A stretch of DNA of 64,000 bases from Leucobacter denitrificans (GCF_014396385.1 NZ_CP060716.1:1364001-1428000), one strand, 5' to 3'. Counted from the first letter of the stretch, positions 54,291 to 64,000 are shown. Notes: generated by a model not told the origin, from the letters alone. A program made the numbers and translations.

Positions 54291-56432
54291 TTACAACATG
54301 CAGCTGACGCACTGATCAAGCTCAGTGCCCTCGAGTGCAACCTGACGCAAACGGATGTAGTAAATCGTCTTGATGCCCTTGCGCCATGCGTAAATCTGCG
54401 CCTTGTTGATGTCACGGGTTGTCGCGGTGTCCTTGAAGAACAGCGTGAGCGAGAGACCCTGATCCACGTGCTGTGTGGCAGCAGCGTAGGTGTCGATGAT
54501 CTTCTCTGGGCCGATCTCGTAGGCATCTTCGTAATACTCGAGGTTGTCGTTCGTCATGAACGGCGCCGGGTAGTAAACGCGACCCAGCTTGCCTTCCTTG
54601 CGAATCTCAACCTTCGAAGCGATCGGGTGAATCGACGATGTCGAGTTGTTGATGTACGAGATTGAGCCTGTCGGCGGAACTGCCTGAAGATTCTGGTTGT
54701 AAATACCGTGCTCCATGACACTCGCCTTGAGCTCACGCCAGTCGGCCTGCGTCGGAATCTCGACGTTCGACTTCGCAAACAACTCGCGTACACGCTCGGT
54801 CGCTGGCTCCCACACCTGGTCAGTGTATTTGTCGAAGAACTCACCCGAGGCGTACTTCGAATCAGCGAAGCCCTCGAAGGTGGTCTTACGCTCAATCGCG
54901 ATCTTGTTCGATGCCTTCAGCGCGTGGAACAGAATTGTGTAGAAGTAGATGTTCGTGAAGTCGATGCCCTCTTCCGAACCGTAGTGCACGTGCTCGCGAG
55001 CGAGGTACCCGTGCAGGTTCATCTGGCCGAGGCCAATCGCGTGCGAGCGATCGTTGCCGTCTTCAATCGAGCGCACCGAAGAGATGTGGCTCATGTCGCT
55101 CACCGCAGTAAGTGAGCGGATCGCAAGTTCTACTGCTTCACTGAAGTTTTCGCCATCCATCATCATGGCGATGTTCATCGAACCAAGGTTGCACGAGATG
55201 TCCTTGCCGATTTCCTTGTAGCTGAGGTCTTCGTTGTAGGTGGTTGGGGTGTTCACCTGAAGGATCTCAGAGCAGAGGTTCGACATATTGATGCGGCCCT
55301 TGATTGGGTTCGCCTTGTTCACGGTGTCTTCGAACACAATGTATGGGTAGCCCGACTCGAACTGCAGTTCGGCAACGGTCTGGAAGAACTGGCGCGCACT
55401 GATCTTCGACTTCGAGATGCGCGAATCATCGACCATCTCGTAGTACTTCTCGGTCACCGAAATGTCGCCGAATGGCACCCCGTACACACGCTCTACGTCG
55501 TATGGCGAGAAGAGGTACATGTCTTCGTTCTTCTTCGCGAGTTCGAACGTGATGTCGGGCACGACGACACCGAGCGACAGGGTTTTGATGCGGATCTTCT
55601 CGTCTGCGTTCTCACGCTTCGTGTCGAGGAACCGCATGATGTCGGGGTGGTGTGCGTTGAGGTACACCGCGCCGGCGCCCTGGCGAGCACCAAGCTGGTT
55701 TGCGTAGCTGAAGCTGTCTTCGAGCAGCTTCATCACGGGAATGATGCCCGACGACTGGTTCTCAATCTTCTTGATCGGCGCACCCTGCTCGCGAATGTTC
55801 GAGAGCGAGAGCGCGACTCCACCGCCGCGCTTTGAGAGCTGCAGCGATGAGTTGATGCCGCGCGAGATCGACTCCATGTTGTCTTCGATGCGCAACAGGA
55901 AGCAGGAGACAAGCTCGCCGCGTTGCGCCTTACCGAGGTTCAAGAATGTCGGGGTTGCGGGCTGGAAACGACCCGAGATCATCTCGCGCATGTAGCCGCG
56001 AGCGAGCTCTTCGTCGCCCTGAGCGAGGCCCAGCGCGACCATCACGACGCGGTCTTCGAAACGCTCGAGGTACCGCTTGCCGTCAAACGTCTTGAGTGCG
56101 TACGAGGTGAAGAACTTGAACGCACCGAGGAACGCAGGGAACCGGAACTTCAGAGCGAACGCCTCATCACGAAGCTTTTCGATGAACTGCATCGAGTACT
56201 GGTCAACGAGCGCTTTCTCGTAGTACTCGTTGTCGATGAGGTAGCGCATGCGCTCTTCAAAGTTATGGAAGAACACCATGTTCTGGTTGACGTGCTGCAG
56301 GAAGTACTGGCGAGCAGCCTCGCGATCCTTGTCGAACTGGATCTTGCCGTCTGCGTCGTACAGGTTGAGCATCGCGTTCAGCGAGTGGTAGTCCATCTCG
56401 CTGATCTTCGACGACTCGAGTCCTGGTTCCAT
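54291..56432 (-). CDS. nrdE: Class Ib ribonucleotide reductase alpha subunit
   Basis: A 713-aa catalytic subunit. Active-site cysteines appear in [14 protein letters not shown] and [15 protein letters not shown]; the C-terminal redox pair is LDQCVSCML, reduced by Nrd[21 protein letters not shown] is a typical loop. The ATG at 56432 shares a base with the nrdI stop (TGATG); a TTG at 56447 is the alternative. No N-terminal ATP-cone is present, as usual for class Ib. Confidence 0.97.
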   Translation of the reverse strand: MEPGLESSKISEMDYHSLNAMLNLYDADGKIQFDKDREAARQYFLQHVNQNMVFFHNFEERMRYLIDNEYYEKALVDQYSMQFIEKLRDEAFALKFRFPAFLGAFKFFTSYALKTFDGKRYLERFEDRVVMVALGLAQGDEELARGYMREMISGRFQPATPTFLNLGKAQRGELVSCFLLRIEDNMESISRGINSSLQLSKRGGGVALSLSNIREQGAPIKKIENQSSGIIPVMKLLEDSFSYANQLGARQGAGAVYLNAHHPDIMRFLDTKRENADEKIRIKTLSLGVVVPDITFELAKKNEDMYLFSPYDVERVYGVPFGDISVTEKYYEMVDDSRISKSKISARQFFQTVAELQFESGYPYIVFEDTVNKANPIKGRINMSNLCSEILQVNTPTTYNEDLSYKEIGKDISCNLGSMNIAMMMDGENFSEAVELAIRSLTAVSDMSHISSVRSIEDGNDRSHAIGLGQMNLHGYLAREHVHYGSEEGIDFTNIYFYTILFHALKASNKIAIERKTTFEGFADSKYASGEFFDKYTDQVWEPATERVRELFAKSNVEIPTQADWRELKASVMEHGIYNQNLQAVPPTGSISYINNSTSSIHPIASKVEIRKEGKLGRVYYPAPFMTNDNLEYYEDAYEIGPEKIIDTYAAATQHVDQGLSLTLFFKDTATTRDINKAQIYAWRKGIKTIYYIRLRQVALEGTELDQCVSCML

Positions 56433-56833
56433 CACTGCTGTTTCCAAAACTTTTCCAATCCTTCTTGGACGGCGATAACGTCGTCCGGTGTACCAAAGAG
56501 TTCGAACCTATAGAGAAACGGCACTTGGCACTTGCGGGCGATTATGGTGCCCGCAAGGCCGTATGCCTCACCAAAGTTCGTATTGCCTGCTGCCATGACG
56601 CCCCGCAAGAATGACCGGTTCTGCTCGTCATTGAGAAACTTGATCACTTGCTTGGGGACTGCTCGTGTGTCGGGACCGCCCCCGTAGGTCGGTATCAACA
56701 GCACATATGGCTCCGAGACCTTAAGCGGCTCGTCGTGTGCGTAGAGCGGGATTCGTTTCGCCGGAATGCCGAGCTTCTCGACAAAGCGGTGCGTGTTCCC
56801 CGAAACGCTGGAGAAATACACCAGATCGGCCAC
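56432..56833 (-). CDS. nrdI: Flavodoxin-like NrdI
   Basis: A 133-aa flavoprotein that supplies the oxidant to assemble the Mn-tyrosyl cofactor of Nrd[19 protein letters not shown] is the FMN phosphate loop, and [20 protein letters not shown] and [18 protein letters not shown] follow. I start at GTG 56833, 22 bp after nrdH and with GGAGG upstream; the longer frame to 56917 would overlap nrdH by 62 bp. Confidence 0.92.
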   Translation of the reverse strand: MADLVYFSSVSGNTHRFVEKLGIPAKRIPLYAHDEPLKVSEPYVLLIPTYGGGPDTRAVPKQVIKFLNDEQNRSFLRGVMAAGNTNFGEAYGLAGTIIARKCQVPFLYRFELFGTPDDVIAVQEGLEKFWKQQ

Positions 56834-56855
56834 GGCGACCGAACCTCCCTCCGAG

Positions 56856-57089
56856 TTAGGCCAGGCGGCCCGCGAGTCCTGCAATCTTGTCTGGGCGGAA
56901 GCCTGACCAGTGCTCATCGTCAGTCACCACCACTGGTGCCTGTAGATAGCCAAGTTCTTTCACCGTCTGCAGCGCCAGCTCGTCTTCCGAGAGGTCGTGA
57001 ACTTCGTACTCGATGCCTTGGCTATCGAGAGCTCGGTAAGTTGCGGTGCACTGAACGCAAGACGGTTTGGTGTAGACCGTTACTGCCAT
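56856..57089 (-). CDS. nrdH: Glutaredoxin-like NrdH redoxin
   Basis: A 77-aa thioredoxin-fold reductant for NrdE. The redox motif is Cys11-Val-Gln-Cys14 in [36 protein letters not shown] is the conserved end. ATG 57089 has AAGGG 8 nt upstream. First gene of nrdHIEF. Confidence 0.95.
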   Translation of the reverse strand: MAVTVYTKPSCVQCTATYRALDSQGIEYEVHDLSEDELALQTVKELGYLQAPVVVTDDEHWSGFRPDKIAGLAGRLA

Positions 57090-57129
57090 GATTTGTACCC
57101 TTCTCTCATAAGTCTTCGCCTCGACCGAG

Positions 57130-57190
57130 GCACAACATCTAGTGAACCACATCGAGGCCGACCACAACATGGTGTAGTTACAACGTTGTA
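57130..57190. promoter_or_regulatory. Paired NrdR-like boxes and palindrome upstream of nrdH
   Basis: GCACAACATCTAGTGA (57130-57145) and ACCACAACATGGTGTA (57161-57176) resemble NrdR boxes and are 31 bp apart, about three helical turns, as is usual for NrdR. Next to them is a perfect palindrome TACAACGTTGTA (57179-57190). The remaining gap to 57451 is AT-rich and should hold the nrd promoter and that of the XRE gene. Confidence 0.65.
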
Positions 57191-57451
57191 GTTTTCCACC
57201 AGCTTTCCACCGCCAAACACGCCCGCTTGGGGACAACTTTTGGCTCAGATCCGCCCTAAACCGCAAGTTATCCACAGGTTGAGGAAACAAAAAGTTTTTT
57301 CGTTACACAGGCGGCCCCGGCGTGTCGCAAAACCCCTCTTCCCTACATAGAGTTCAACACCAAAAGTGCCCGATTTATGCCTGAATTCAGGTTCTCCACA
57401 GCCCCAAAATCTGACCTGGATTCGACGCCAATAGTGGTGGATCATGCCCGT

Positions 57452-57685
57452 ATGACGTATTACATCGAACGCACTCCAGCTCTCATGACCGGCGCCCGCA
57501 TTCGTGAGCTTCGCGACCGAACCGGTACGAGCCGCAAACGCCTCGCATTGAGTTCAGACACCAACATCACACACCTCGCACGCATCGAGCGCGGAACCGC
57601 GAATCCAAGCCTCGGCACCCTGGCCCGCATAGCCGATGCGCTCGACACGAGCGTCGCCGACCTCGTGCGAGACGTGCGGAGCTAA
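57452..57685 (+). CDS. XRE-family HTH regulator
   Basis: A 77-aa protein, mostly one Cro/CI helix-turn-helix: IRELRDRTGTSRKRLALSSD, then THLARIERGTANPSLGTLAR and IADALDTSVADLV. Divergent from nrdHIEF. Ribosome site weak at ATG 57452; a start at the Met before TGARIRELR is possible. It could control nrd genes or itself; no evidence beyond place. Confidence 0.8.
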   Translation: MTYYIERTPALMTGARIRELRDRTGTSRKRLALSSDTNITHLARIERGTANPSLGTLARIADALDTSVADLVRDVRS

Positions 57686-57743
57686 TTTCTATCGTTCCCT
57701 AAAGTCGAAGCTGCGTGAGCTATACCCCTTGCTCACCCGGAGC

Positions 57744-58439
57744 TCAAGCGTGCGACTCCCCCTTTGTCCACACTGGAGGGGGAAACCTCGAGGATGCGGG
57801 ATCAGGGTCACCAAGTACCTCGCGAAGATAATGCACCAGGTTCTCATAAGCCTCGCTCTCTGACTTCGCTTTGACGCCTGGAGGCTTCGCACCAGCACCG
57901 AGCGTGAACTTGGTGCTCACCTTGCCATCTTCACTGAGCTTCGAGTAAGGGCTCTGCGTCACCCGTTCCGGTCTCGTGAGAAATCCACGCTCGTTCGGCT
58001 CAGCATCCGCAGACTCGACGAAGTAGTGCTTCACGAGCCATTCCTTGCCATCCATGCCATCGAACCAGTCGACCGCGGCTCGGCGCACCTCAGCGAGCGA
58101 ATACTGCGCCGAAAAGTCGATGTTCATGGCCGATCTGTGCAGGCGCGCACCGAGCATGAAAGACCCGATGTCCCACTGCTTGCTATTGCCAGGCTTGCCG
58201 ACCTTGCGGCTGATGGCGCTGCGCAGCTTCTTCTCCGCCGCCTCCTCATCTTCAAGTTCTTCAACCGTGACCCGGTGATACACGCGAGGGCCACCCTCAA
58301 AAAACTCGATCTTCTCATCGAGGCCAGCCGCGGTAATCGCCTGTTGAAGCTCGGCGGCGCCCGAGACTTCGTCGACCCATATTCGATACGCGAGTTCGGG
58401 CAGAATCTTAAGCAGCGTGTCGAAGTCGTATGTCGCCAT
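57744..58439 (-). CDS. Conserved-looking hypothetical protein
   Basis: A 231-aa hydrophilic protein, not recognised. It begins MATYDFDTLLKILPELAYRI and has an acidic stretch (VEELEDEEAAEKKLRSAIS) at about 60-80, with no signal peptide or helix through the membrane. Codon use is like the neighbours, and GGAG precedes the ATG closely. Faces the XRE gene tail to tail (58-bp gap). Confidence 0.7.
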   Translation of the reverse strand: MATYDFDTLLKILPELAYRIWVDEVSGAAELQQAITAAGLDEKIEFFEGGPRVYHRVTVEELEDEEAAEKKLRSAISRKVGKPGNSKQWDIGSFMLGARLHRSAMNIDFSAQYSLAEVRRAAVDWFDGMDGKEWLVKHYFVESADAEPNERGFLTRPERVTQSPYSKLSEDGKVSTKFTLGAGAKPPGVKAKSESEAYENLVHYLREVLGDPDPASSRFPPPVWTKGESHA

Positions 58440-58491
58440 GTGCTCCACGCTACTCGGAAATTATTCGCCAGCACCAGACCAATGTGCCGAA

Positions 58492-58845
58492 CTACTCGAG
58501 CGGGATCGGCCATAGCAGCTCCGTTCCATCGGGCTGAAACCAACGCATCACGAGCATCGCATCGTGTGCCTCGGCAGCTTCATCGGCCAATGAGCCTCGC
58601 ACCGCTACGCGAATGCGTTCACCCGGGTGCAGTGTGCTTGGCAGAGATAAGCCGAGCATGCCTGCACCAGCAAGCGCAAACCGCACCTGATGCGCTGATT
58701 CGACTCCGCGATGCTCGATCTCAATAATGCCGAGCGACCGCCTCACCACACGCCAAGGCACCGCCACCGGTGCAGGGTCGAGCGAACGTACCGGTGATTG
58801 GGCTCTGGCGGGGAGTGCTCGCGCACTCAGGCGAAATGGTGACAT
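58492..58845 (-). CDS. Hypothetical protein
   Basis: A 117-aa protein of unknown function, beta-rich by appearance (WRVVRRSLGIIEIEHRGVE; HPGERIRVAVRG; MLVMRWFQPDGTELLWPI). No signal peptide. Lies between the previous hypothetical (52-bp gap) and rlmH. The start is the ATG at 58845, which lacks a clear ribosome site. Confidence 0.6.
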   Translation of the reverse strand: MSPFRLSARALPARAQSPVRSLDPAPVAVPWRVVRRSLGIIEIEHRGVESAHQVRFALAGAGMLGLSLPSTLHPGERIRVAVRGSLADEAAEAHDAMLVMRWFQPDGTELLWPIPLE

Positions 58846-58915
58846 GTCGGAAGGCTAAACCACACCTCGGACATTGAGAGTTGGAGCAGCCGCCTCTCCC
58901 CTTACCGCCGCATTG

Positions 58916-59374
58916 TCACACGTGGTGATACGGCCGACCGGCCGCGATCTCCTGAGCCCGATACAGTTGTTCAGCCACAATGAGACGCACCAACTGGTGC
59001 GGAAACACCAGCTTCGAAAGACTCCACACAAGGTCTGCGCGCGCCCGCACACGATCGTCGACGCCATAGGCGCCCCCGATGATGAGCACGACCTGACGCC
59101 CGATATCGAACGCTCCCTGAAGCCGACCAGAAAGCCCGGGCGAATCAAGATTCACCCCGCGCTCATCGAGCAGCACAAGAAAGGCGTCGCGATCCACACG
59201 ATCGAGCAGACGATCTGACTCTTCGGTGCGCGCGGCATCGCCCTCTCGCGCCGAGTGCGGCAGCAGCTGCCACGACACATCGAATGGCTTGCGCAGTCGG
59301 CGCTCATACCGGTCAATGCCGTTGGTCACCCAGGCCTCGTGCTTCTTGCCGATTGCGAGCACCCGCACAGACAC
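58916..59374 (-). CDS. rlmH: 23S rRNA (pseudouridine1915-N3)-methyltransferase RlmH
   Basis: A 152-aa SPOUT methyltransferase. LVLLDERGVNLDSPGLSGRL, VVLIIGGAYGVDDRVRARAD and LSKLVFPHQLVRLIVAEQLY followed by RPYHH are the full RlmH signature. Two bp downstream of the aminotransferase stop, so probably co-transcribed. Confidence 0.96.
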   Translation of the reverse strand: MSVRVLAIGKKHEAWVTNGIDRYERRLRKPFDVSWQLLPHSAREGDAARTEESDRLLDRVDRDAFLVLLDERGVNLDSPGLSGRLQGAFDIGRQVVLIIGGAYGVDDRVRARADLVWSLSKLVFPHQLVRLIVAEQLYRAQEIAAGRPYHHV

Positions 59375-59376
59375 GG

Positions 59377-60606
59377 TTACGCCACCCGAATCTCGTCGAG
59401 GTACCCGGCGATTCTCTCGATCGCTTCGCTCAGCACCGGCACCTCGGGCAGCGTAACGAAACGCAGGTGATCAGGGGTCGGGAGGTTGAATCCGCGCCCG
59501 TTGGTGACCAGCACTCGGGTCGCCCGCAAGAGTTCAATCACGAATTGCTGGTCGTCGGCGATGGGATACATCTCAGGGTCGAGCCGTGGGAACAGGTACA
59601 TTGCGCCCCCTGGCAGCTCGCACGTCACACCGGGAATATCGGTGAGCAGTGAGTGGGCCGCGATCCGCTGCTCAAAGAGCCTGCCACCCGGCGCACACAG
59701 CGAGTCAATCGACGACTCAACCTCGAGGGCTACGGGTATCGCGTGCTGCGCAGGCACATTGGCGCACATGCGCATGTTCGCGAGTAAGGTGAGCCCCTCG
59801 AGAAAGTCGCTTGCGCGCGCTCGATCACCAGAGGTCACGAGCCATCCCGAGCGGTACCCGGCGACGCGGTGTGACTTAGATAGGCCCCCAAATGTGAGGC
59901 ACAGCGTATCTGTGACGTGGAGGGCGGCGTGCTCGTGCGTCGCGCCGCCGTAAAGAATTCGGTCGTAGATCTCGTCGGCCATGAGCACGAGCCCATGCCG
60001 CTCGGCAAGCGCGGCGAATCCGCGAACCAGTTCGGGCGAATATACGGCCCCGGTCGGGTTATTCGGATTGATGAGCACAATGCCCTTGGTGTGCGGAGTG
60101 ATGAGCGTCTCGATAACGTCGAGATCAGGCATCCACCCGTTCGCCTCGTCGCACGGGTAGTGCACCGCCGCGGCCCCCTGCAGCGTCACCTGCGCCGTCC
60201 ACAGCGGGTAGTCGGGTGCGGGCACGAGAATCTCGTCACCCGGGCTAATCAGCGCCTGCAGCACCAGTGAGATGAGCTCGCTCACCCCGTTGCCGAGGTA
60301 CACGTCATCGGGGCCAATTCCCGTGACGCCGATCTCTGTGTAGTGCTTCGCGACAGCCTCACGCGAGCGCAGCACGCCACGCGAGTCGCTGTATCCCTGC
60401 GCGGTTGCGAGCGCGTCACTCATCGCTTCGGCGAGCTCGGGAGGTGCCTCAAACCCAAACGGCGCGGGGTTGCCGATGTTCAGCTTGAGAATCTCGTGGC
60501 CCTCGCGTTCGAGCCGCTGCGCCTCCTCAAGAATGGGGCCGCGCACGTCGTAGCGCACGCCAACGAGCCTGTTCGACTGGGTGATCGGTCGCATTCGTAA
60601 GCTCAC
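59377..60606 (-). CDS. PLP-dependent aminotransferase class I (alanine aminotransferase type)
   Basis: A 409-aa fold-type I aminotransferase. YSDSRGVLRSREAVAKHY, LINPNNPTGAVYSPELVRG, ADEIYDRILYGGATH and GLSKSHRVAGYRSGWLV (with the PLP Lys in SKSH) are typical of the AlaA group. It starts with GTG 60606, which follows TAAAAT by 6 nt without a ribosome site, so it is probably leaderless. Confidence 0.92.
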   Translation of the reverse strand: MSLRMRPITQSNRLVGVRYDVRGPILEEAQRLEREGHEILKLNIGNPAPFGFEAPPELAEAMSDALATAQGYSDSRGVLRSREAVAKHYTEIGVTGIGPDDVYLGNGVSELISLVLQALISPGDEILVPAPDYPLWTAQVTLQGAAAVHYPCDEANGWMPDLDVIETLITPHTKGIVLINPNNPTGAVYSPELVRGFAALAERHGLVLMADEIYDRILYGGATHEHAALHVTDTLCLTFGGLSKSHRVAGYRSGWLVTSGDRARASDFLEGLTLLANMRMCANVPAQHAIPVALEVESSIDSLCAPGGRLFEQRIAAHSLLTDIPGVTCELPGGAMYLFPRLDPEMYPIADDQQFVIELLRATRVLVTNGRGFNLPTPDHLRFVTLPEVPVLSEAIERIAGYLDEIRVA

Positions 60607-60612
60607 GGGCCG

Positions 60613-60618
60613 ATTTTA
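60613..60618 (-). promoter_or_regulatory. Probable -10 element of a leaderless aminotransferase transcript
   Basis: TAAAAT on the minus strand, 6 nt before GTG 60606. No good -35 seen. Confidence 0.45.
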
Positions 60619-60691
60619 CTCCCATTATTGGGCCGTTCTTGCACGCGCCGCATCGAGAGCACTCGCACTGCGCGCTTCGCGCCGGGGTGGA

Positions 60692-62566
60692 TCAGGTCTG
60701 CTGCGCGTACAGTTCGGCATATGCGCCGCCTGCCGCAAGCAGCTCGGCATGCGAGCCCTGCTCGACGATGCGGCCGGCTCGCACCACGTAAATGCGGTCG
60801 GCCTGCTCGATCGTTGAGAGGCGGTGCGCGATCGCGATCGTGGTGCGCCCCTCGCGTGCGTCATCGAGTGCGTGCTGCACAATGCGCTCGTTGACCGTGT
60901 CGAGTGCGCTCGTCGCCTCGTCAAGCACGAGCACGCGCGGGTTCTTGAGCAGCACGCGCGCGATCGCAATGCGCTGCTTCTCGCCGCCGGAGAGCCGGTA
61001 GCCCCGCTCGCCCACGATCGTGTCGTACCCGTCAGCGAACGATTCGATCGTTTCGTGAATGTTTGCAAGGCGCGCCGCCGCCTCGATCTCGCCCCTGGTC
61101 GCGTCGGGCCTCGCGTACCGCAGGTTGTCTTCAATCGAGGCGTGAAACAGGTATGGCTCCTGCGACACGACACCGATCCGCTCCATTAGCGCTTCCTGCT
61201 TCAAGTCGCGCACGTCGACGCCGCCGTACCGCACCACTCCAGCGCCGACGTCGTACAGCCTCGGTATGAGCGACCCGATCGTTGTCTTACCTGACCCCGA
61301 AGCCCCAACAAATGCCACGAACTCGCCGGGCTGCACCTCAAACGACACATGGTCGATGATTGGTGGATCATTCTTGTCCGAGTCCGGGTACCAGAAGACG
61401 ACGTCTTCAAACGCAATTCGGCCGGCATCGCCCGGAGCGTCTGAGGGCTCGAGCGCGTCAGCGCGATCTACAATCGAGGGCTTGAGGTCGAGGTACTCGA
61501 AAATGCGCGCGAACAGAGCGCTCGATGTCTGCAGGTCGAGCGCAACCCGCATGAGCGCCATGAGTGGGAAGAGCAGGCGCGACTGGATCGTCGTAAAGGC
61601 AACGATCGTTCCAGCGGTGATCGCGGACTCGAGCCCCTGATCAGTCGCGCGCACGATGAGCCACCCAGAAACGAGGTACACGATCGCGGGAACCGCCGAA
61701 AGAAACACGTGAACGAGCGCGAAGAACACCTGGCCGCTCATCGCCTGCCGCACCTGCAGCGAGATCTGCCGCTGGTTTTCGGTCGCGTATCGTTCGGTCT
61801 CTGCCGTCTGCCGTGAGTAGGTCTTGGCCAGCAAGACGCCCGACACCGAGAGCGCTTCCTGGGTGATCGCCGTCATCTCCGAGAGCGACTCCTGCGTCTT
61901 ACCGGCAATTCGGGCACGGATCTGGCCCACCCGGCGCTGCGCAATCACGAGCACCGGCATGAGGATCACGGCGATGATCGTGAGCTTCCAACTCAGCAGA
62001 ATCATGGCCACTGCCGCAGCGATCACCGTGACCGTGTTACCGATCACGTTCGAGACGGTGTTGGTGAGCACATTCGCTACGCCGCCAACGTCATTCTGAA
62101 GCCTGGACTGAATAACGCCCGTCTTTGTGCGGGTGAAGAAGCCGAGCTCCATTGACTGCAGGTGTGAGAATAGGCGCACTCGCAGGTCACCCATGACCCG
62201 ATTACCCACCCGCGTGGTGAAGTAGGTTTGCACGACCCCAAGCACCGAGGAGACAACGAAGACTGCAATCATGAGGGCGACGAGCCACCCGAGCACCGGA
62301 AGGTTCGGGCCACCGCCCTCTACGGGAAACAACCCGTCATCAAACACTCGCTGAGTGATGAGCGGTGGAACGATGCCGAGCGCCGCCGAGATGAGCACCA
62401 AAACGATGATGACTGCGAGCGGTACACGGTATGGCCGGAAGAGTTCGGCTATGCGCGACCCGAGGTTCTCAACCTTGGGTGCCGACTCGTTGAGTTTGCG
62501 CTGCGCCTTGTAGTCTCCGCCGGAAACCCGCGTTCCGCGCCCGCCACCACCGCCGCCCATACTCAT
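60692..62566 (-). CDS. ABC exporter half-transporter (membrane plus ATPase domain)
   Basis: A 624-aa fused exporter. After a Gly-rich start (MSMGGGGGGRG) come six helices (about residues 48-330) and the ATPase domain: Walker A GASGSGKTTIGSL, signature LSGGEKQRIAIARVLL, Walker B VLVLDEATSALD, H-loop IAIAHRLSTI. Works as a homodimer or with a partner; drug or lipid exporter type. 24 bp after the MFS gene end, so it may be co-transcribed with it. Confidence 0.93.
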   Translation of the reverse strand: MSMGGGGGGRGTRVSGGDYKAQRKLNESAPKVENLGSRIAELFRPYRVPLAVIIVLVLISAALGIVPPLITQRVFDDGLFPVEGGGPNLPVLGWLVALMIAVFVVSSVLGVVQTYFTTRVGNRVMGDLRVRLFSHLQSMELGFFTRTKTGVIQSRLQNDVGGVANVLTNTVSNVIGNTVTVIAAAVAMILLSWKLTIIAVILMPVLVIAQRRVGQIRARIAGKTQESLSEMTAITQEALSVSGVLLAKTYSRQTAETERYATENQRQISLQVRQAMSGQVFFALVHVFLSAVPAIVYLVSGWLIVRATDQGLESAITAGTIVAFTTIQSRLLFPLMALMRVALDLQTSSALFARIFEYLDLKPSIVDRADALEPSDAPGDAGRIAFEDVVFWYPDSDKNDPPIIDHVSFEVQPGEFVAFVGASGSGKTTIGSLIPRLYDVGAGVVRYGGVDVRDLKQEALMERIGVVSQEPYLFHASIEDNLRYARPDATRGEIEAAARLANIHETIESFADGYDTIVGERGYRLSGGEKQRIAIARVLLKNPRVLVLDEATSALDTVNERIVQHALDDAREGRTTIAIAHRLSTIEQADRIYVVRAGRIVEQGSHAELLAAGGAYAELYAQQT

Positions 62567-62590
62567 AGGTCGAGAATACCCGTATCGTAG

Positions 62591-64000
62591 CTACGCATCT
62601 GGCGTCACCACTACCGGGTCTTGGCGCTTTGGCCGCGGAGCGAAGAATAACGTGACACCAGCACCCACGATAATGATCACCGCGGGTAGCACGAGCGACT
62701 CTGCCATGGCCTGCGCGAACCCCTCGCGAAGTGGTTCGGGGAGCCGACCCGCTCCACCATCCATGCCGACCGTAGCTTCTTCACCGAAGTACGATGCCAG
62801 CCTTGACGCCATGAGCGCTGTGATTGCAGCCGAACCGAGCACGGCACCCACCTGACGGGTCGTGTTGTAGACCCCGGACCCGGCACCGGCGAGTTCGAGC
62901 TTGAGGTTAAATGTTGCGATTGCCGAAAGCGGACCCCACATGAGTGTGTTCGCGACACCGAGCACCGCGCTCGGAATGAGCAGCACCCATACCGAGACAT
63001 CGAGCTGCATCAACCACACGTAGAGCAGGATTCCGCCACCCACGAGGAGCAGGCCGAACGTGCCGAGTCTGCGCGGGTCACCGCGGTCAATGAGCAGGCC
63101 GACGGGCCGCGCGAGTGCCGCTGACAGCACCGCCATGGGGGTGAGCATAAGCGCAGATTGCGTTGGCGTGAGGCCGAGCACGAGCTGGAAGAAGAACATG
63201 AGCGGCAGGCTCATGCTCGTCACAGCGAATCCGGCAGTCGCGATCGCCGCGCTACCGACCGAGAAGTTGCGGTCGTGGAAGATTGCGAGCGGCATCAGTG
63301 GTTCGCCCCGCTGCGCGCGCTGCCACCACACGAACACTACGAGCACGACCGCGCCGACGATGATTAGCGACCACACCGAAACAGGCCCCCAGATGATGCC
63401 CCAGTCGAAGTTCTCGCCCTCTTGAATACCGAAGACCACGAGGAACATGCCGACGGCGCTCAGTGCCACACCAACCCAGTCGAATCGATGCTCATGCGTT
63501 TCGAGCACCGGCACGTACCGCATTGCGAGCACAAACCCTATGATGCCGACCGGGATATTGATGAAGAAGATCCACTCCCAGCCAGCCAGGTCGATAAGAA
63601 ACCCACCAGCAATCGGACCGACGAGCGTCGCGACGCCAGCGGTAATACCCCAGACAGCCATCGCCTGGCCCCGCTCACGCGGAGCAAAGATGCGCGTAAT
63701 AACGGTCATCGTCTGTGGCGTCATACAGGCCGCTCCGAGCCCCTGAAACACACGGGCAATGATGAGCATCTCGATCGATGTGGCGAGCCCACACACAAGC
63801 GACGAAACAACAAAGCCCGAGAGACCGATGAGGTACATACGCCGCGGACCAAACCTGTCGCCGAGGCGACCCGTGATGAGCAGCGGCACGGCGTAGGCGA
63901 GCAAGTAGGCGCTCGTCGCCCACAGCGTTGCCGTCATGTCAGTGTGCAGCCCCCGCATAATCGTAGGGTTCGCGACCGAGACAATCGTCGTGTCGACGAG
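62591..64000 (-). CDS. DHA2-type MFS drug efflux transporter (5' end outside window)
   Basis: About 470 residues are visible and the frame is open at base 64000, where it reads LVDTTIVSVANPTI, the motif of the first helix of 14-helix EmrB/QacA-type pumps. ITGRLGDRFGPRRMYLIGL is the A-loop and FQGLGAACMTPQTMTVIT is motif C-like. The Met at 63958 is internal, not the start. Proton-driven export of hydrophobic drugs is the usual role. Confidence 0.9.
   Translation of the reverse strand, partial: LVDTTIVSVANPTIMRGLHTDMTATLWATSAYLLAYAVPLLITGRLGDRFGPRRMYLIGLSGFVVSSLVCGLATSIEMLIIARVFQGLGAACMTPQTMTVITRIFAPRERGQAMAVWGITAGVATLVGPIAGGFLIDLAGWEWIFFINIPVGIIGFVLAMRYVPVLETHEHRFDWVGVALSAVGMFLVVFGIQEGENFDWGIIWGPVSVWSLIIVGAVVLVVFVWWQRAQRGEPLMPLAIFHDRNFSVGSAAIATAGFAVTSMSLPLMFFFQLVLGLTPTQSALMLTPMAVLSAALARPVGLLIDRGDPRRLGTFGLLLVGGGILLYVWLMQLDVSVWVLLIPSAVLGVANTLMWGPLSAIATFNLKLELAGAGSGVYNTTRQVGAVLGSAAITALMASRLASYFGEEATVGMDGGAGRLPEPLREGFAQAMAESLVLPAVIIIVGAGVTLFFAPRPKRQDPVVVTPDA

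Overview
The window looks like the chromosome of a high-GC actinobacterium, most likely a Microbacteriaceae-type organism (Leucobacter, Gulosibacter or Pseudoclavibacter would fit). The pointers are a class Ib nrdHIEF ribonucleotide reductase operon with paired NrdR-like boxes, a DUF5302 protein, PucR/CdaR regulators, several probable leaderless starts, and actinobacterial codon and start use (many GTG, some TTG). Genus is inference only.

Region 1 (1-21.2 kb) is a catabolic and transport block, by eye less GC-rich than what follows. A minus-strand operon encodes an AMP-forming acyl-CoA ligase, a carbon-nitrogen hydrolase, a hot-dog thioesterase, a tartrate/D-malate-type dehydrogenase and ETF beta and alpha (alpha leaves the window at base 1). 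Next come a DAO-type FAD oxidoreductase, a divergent PucR regulator, a MaoC hydratase and a RidA protein. A polar amino-acid ABC importer (four genes) follows, then an operon of Zn-alcohol dehydrogenase, flavin amine oxidase, GMC oxidoreductase and APC permease. The block ends with an SDR lacking the catalytic Tyr and Lys and an orphan Tat-type PotD-like lipoprotein. Strong hairpins separate the units. Together they suggest import and oxidative deamination of an amine- or amide-containing compound, CoA activation, and electron delivery to ETF; the substrate cannot be read from the sequence.

Region 2 (21.8-37.7 kb) is GC-richer. It holds an amidohydrolase plus TPP-enzyme operon, an MHS-type MFS carrier, a second PucR-type regulator, a complete Dpp-type ABC importer next to an atypical amidohydrolase, a CodA-like amidohydrolase without its N-terminal sandwich, and a GntR/FadR regulator with a CynX-type carrier.

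Region 3 (37.7-45.7 kb) has a diguanylate cyclase, small stress-type proteins, TspO, a second orphan PotD-like lipoprotein, a VapBC toxin-antitoxin pair, an HNH protein, a two-gene ABC exporter and a HEAT-repeat protein.

Region 4 (about 45.88-53.28 kb) is a 7.4-kb integrative element inserted at the 3' end of nrdF. It is bounded by a 164-bp ungapped direct repeat with a 36-bp identical core. Each end carries CGTGCCACTC-type repeats that look like integrase arm sites. It encodes a tyrosine integrase, an excisionase-like protein, a DprA-like protein, an antibiotic-resistance-type ABC-F protein, a DUF1801 protein, a membrane protein, a truncated VOC gene and a small membrane-protein gene broken by an in-frame TGA.

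Region 5 (53.3-64 kb) is conserved chromosome: nrdHIEF, an XRE regulator, two hypotheticals, rlmH, an aminotransferase, an ABC half-exporter and a DHA2-type MFS pump cut by the window end.
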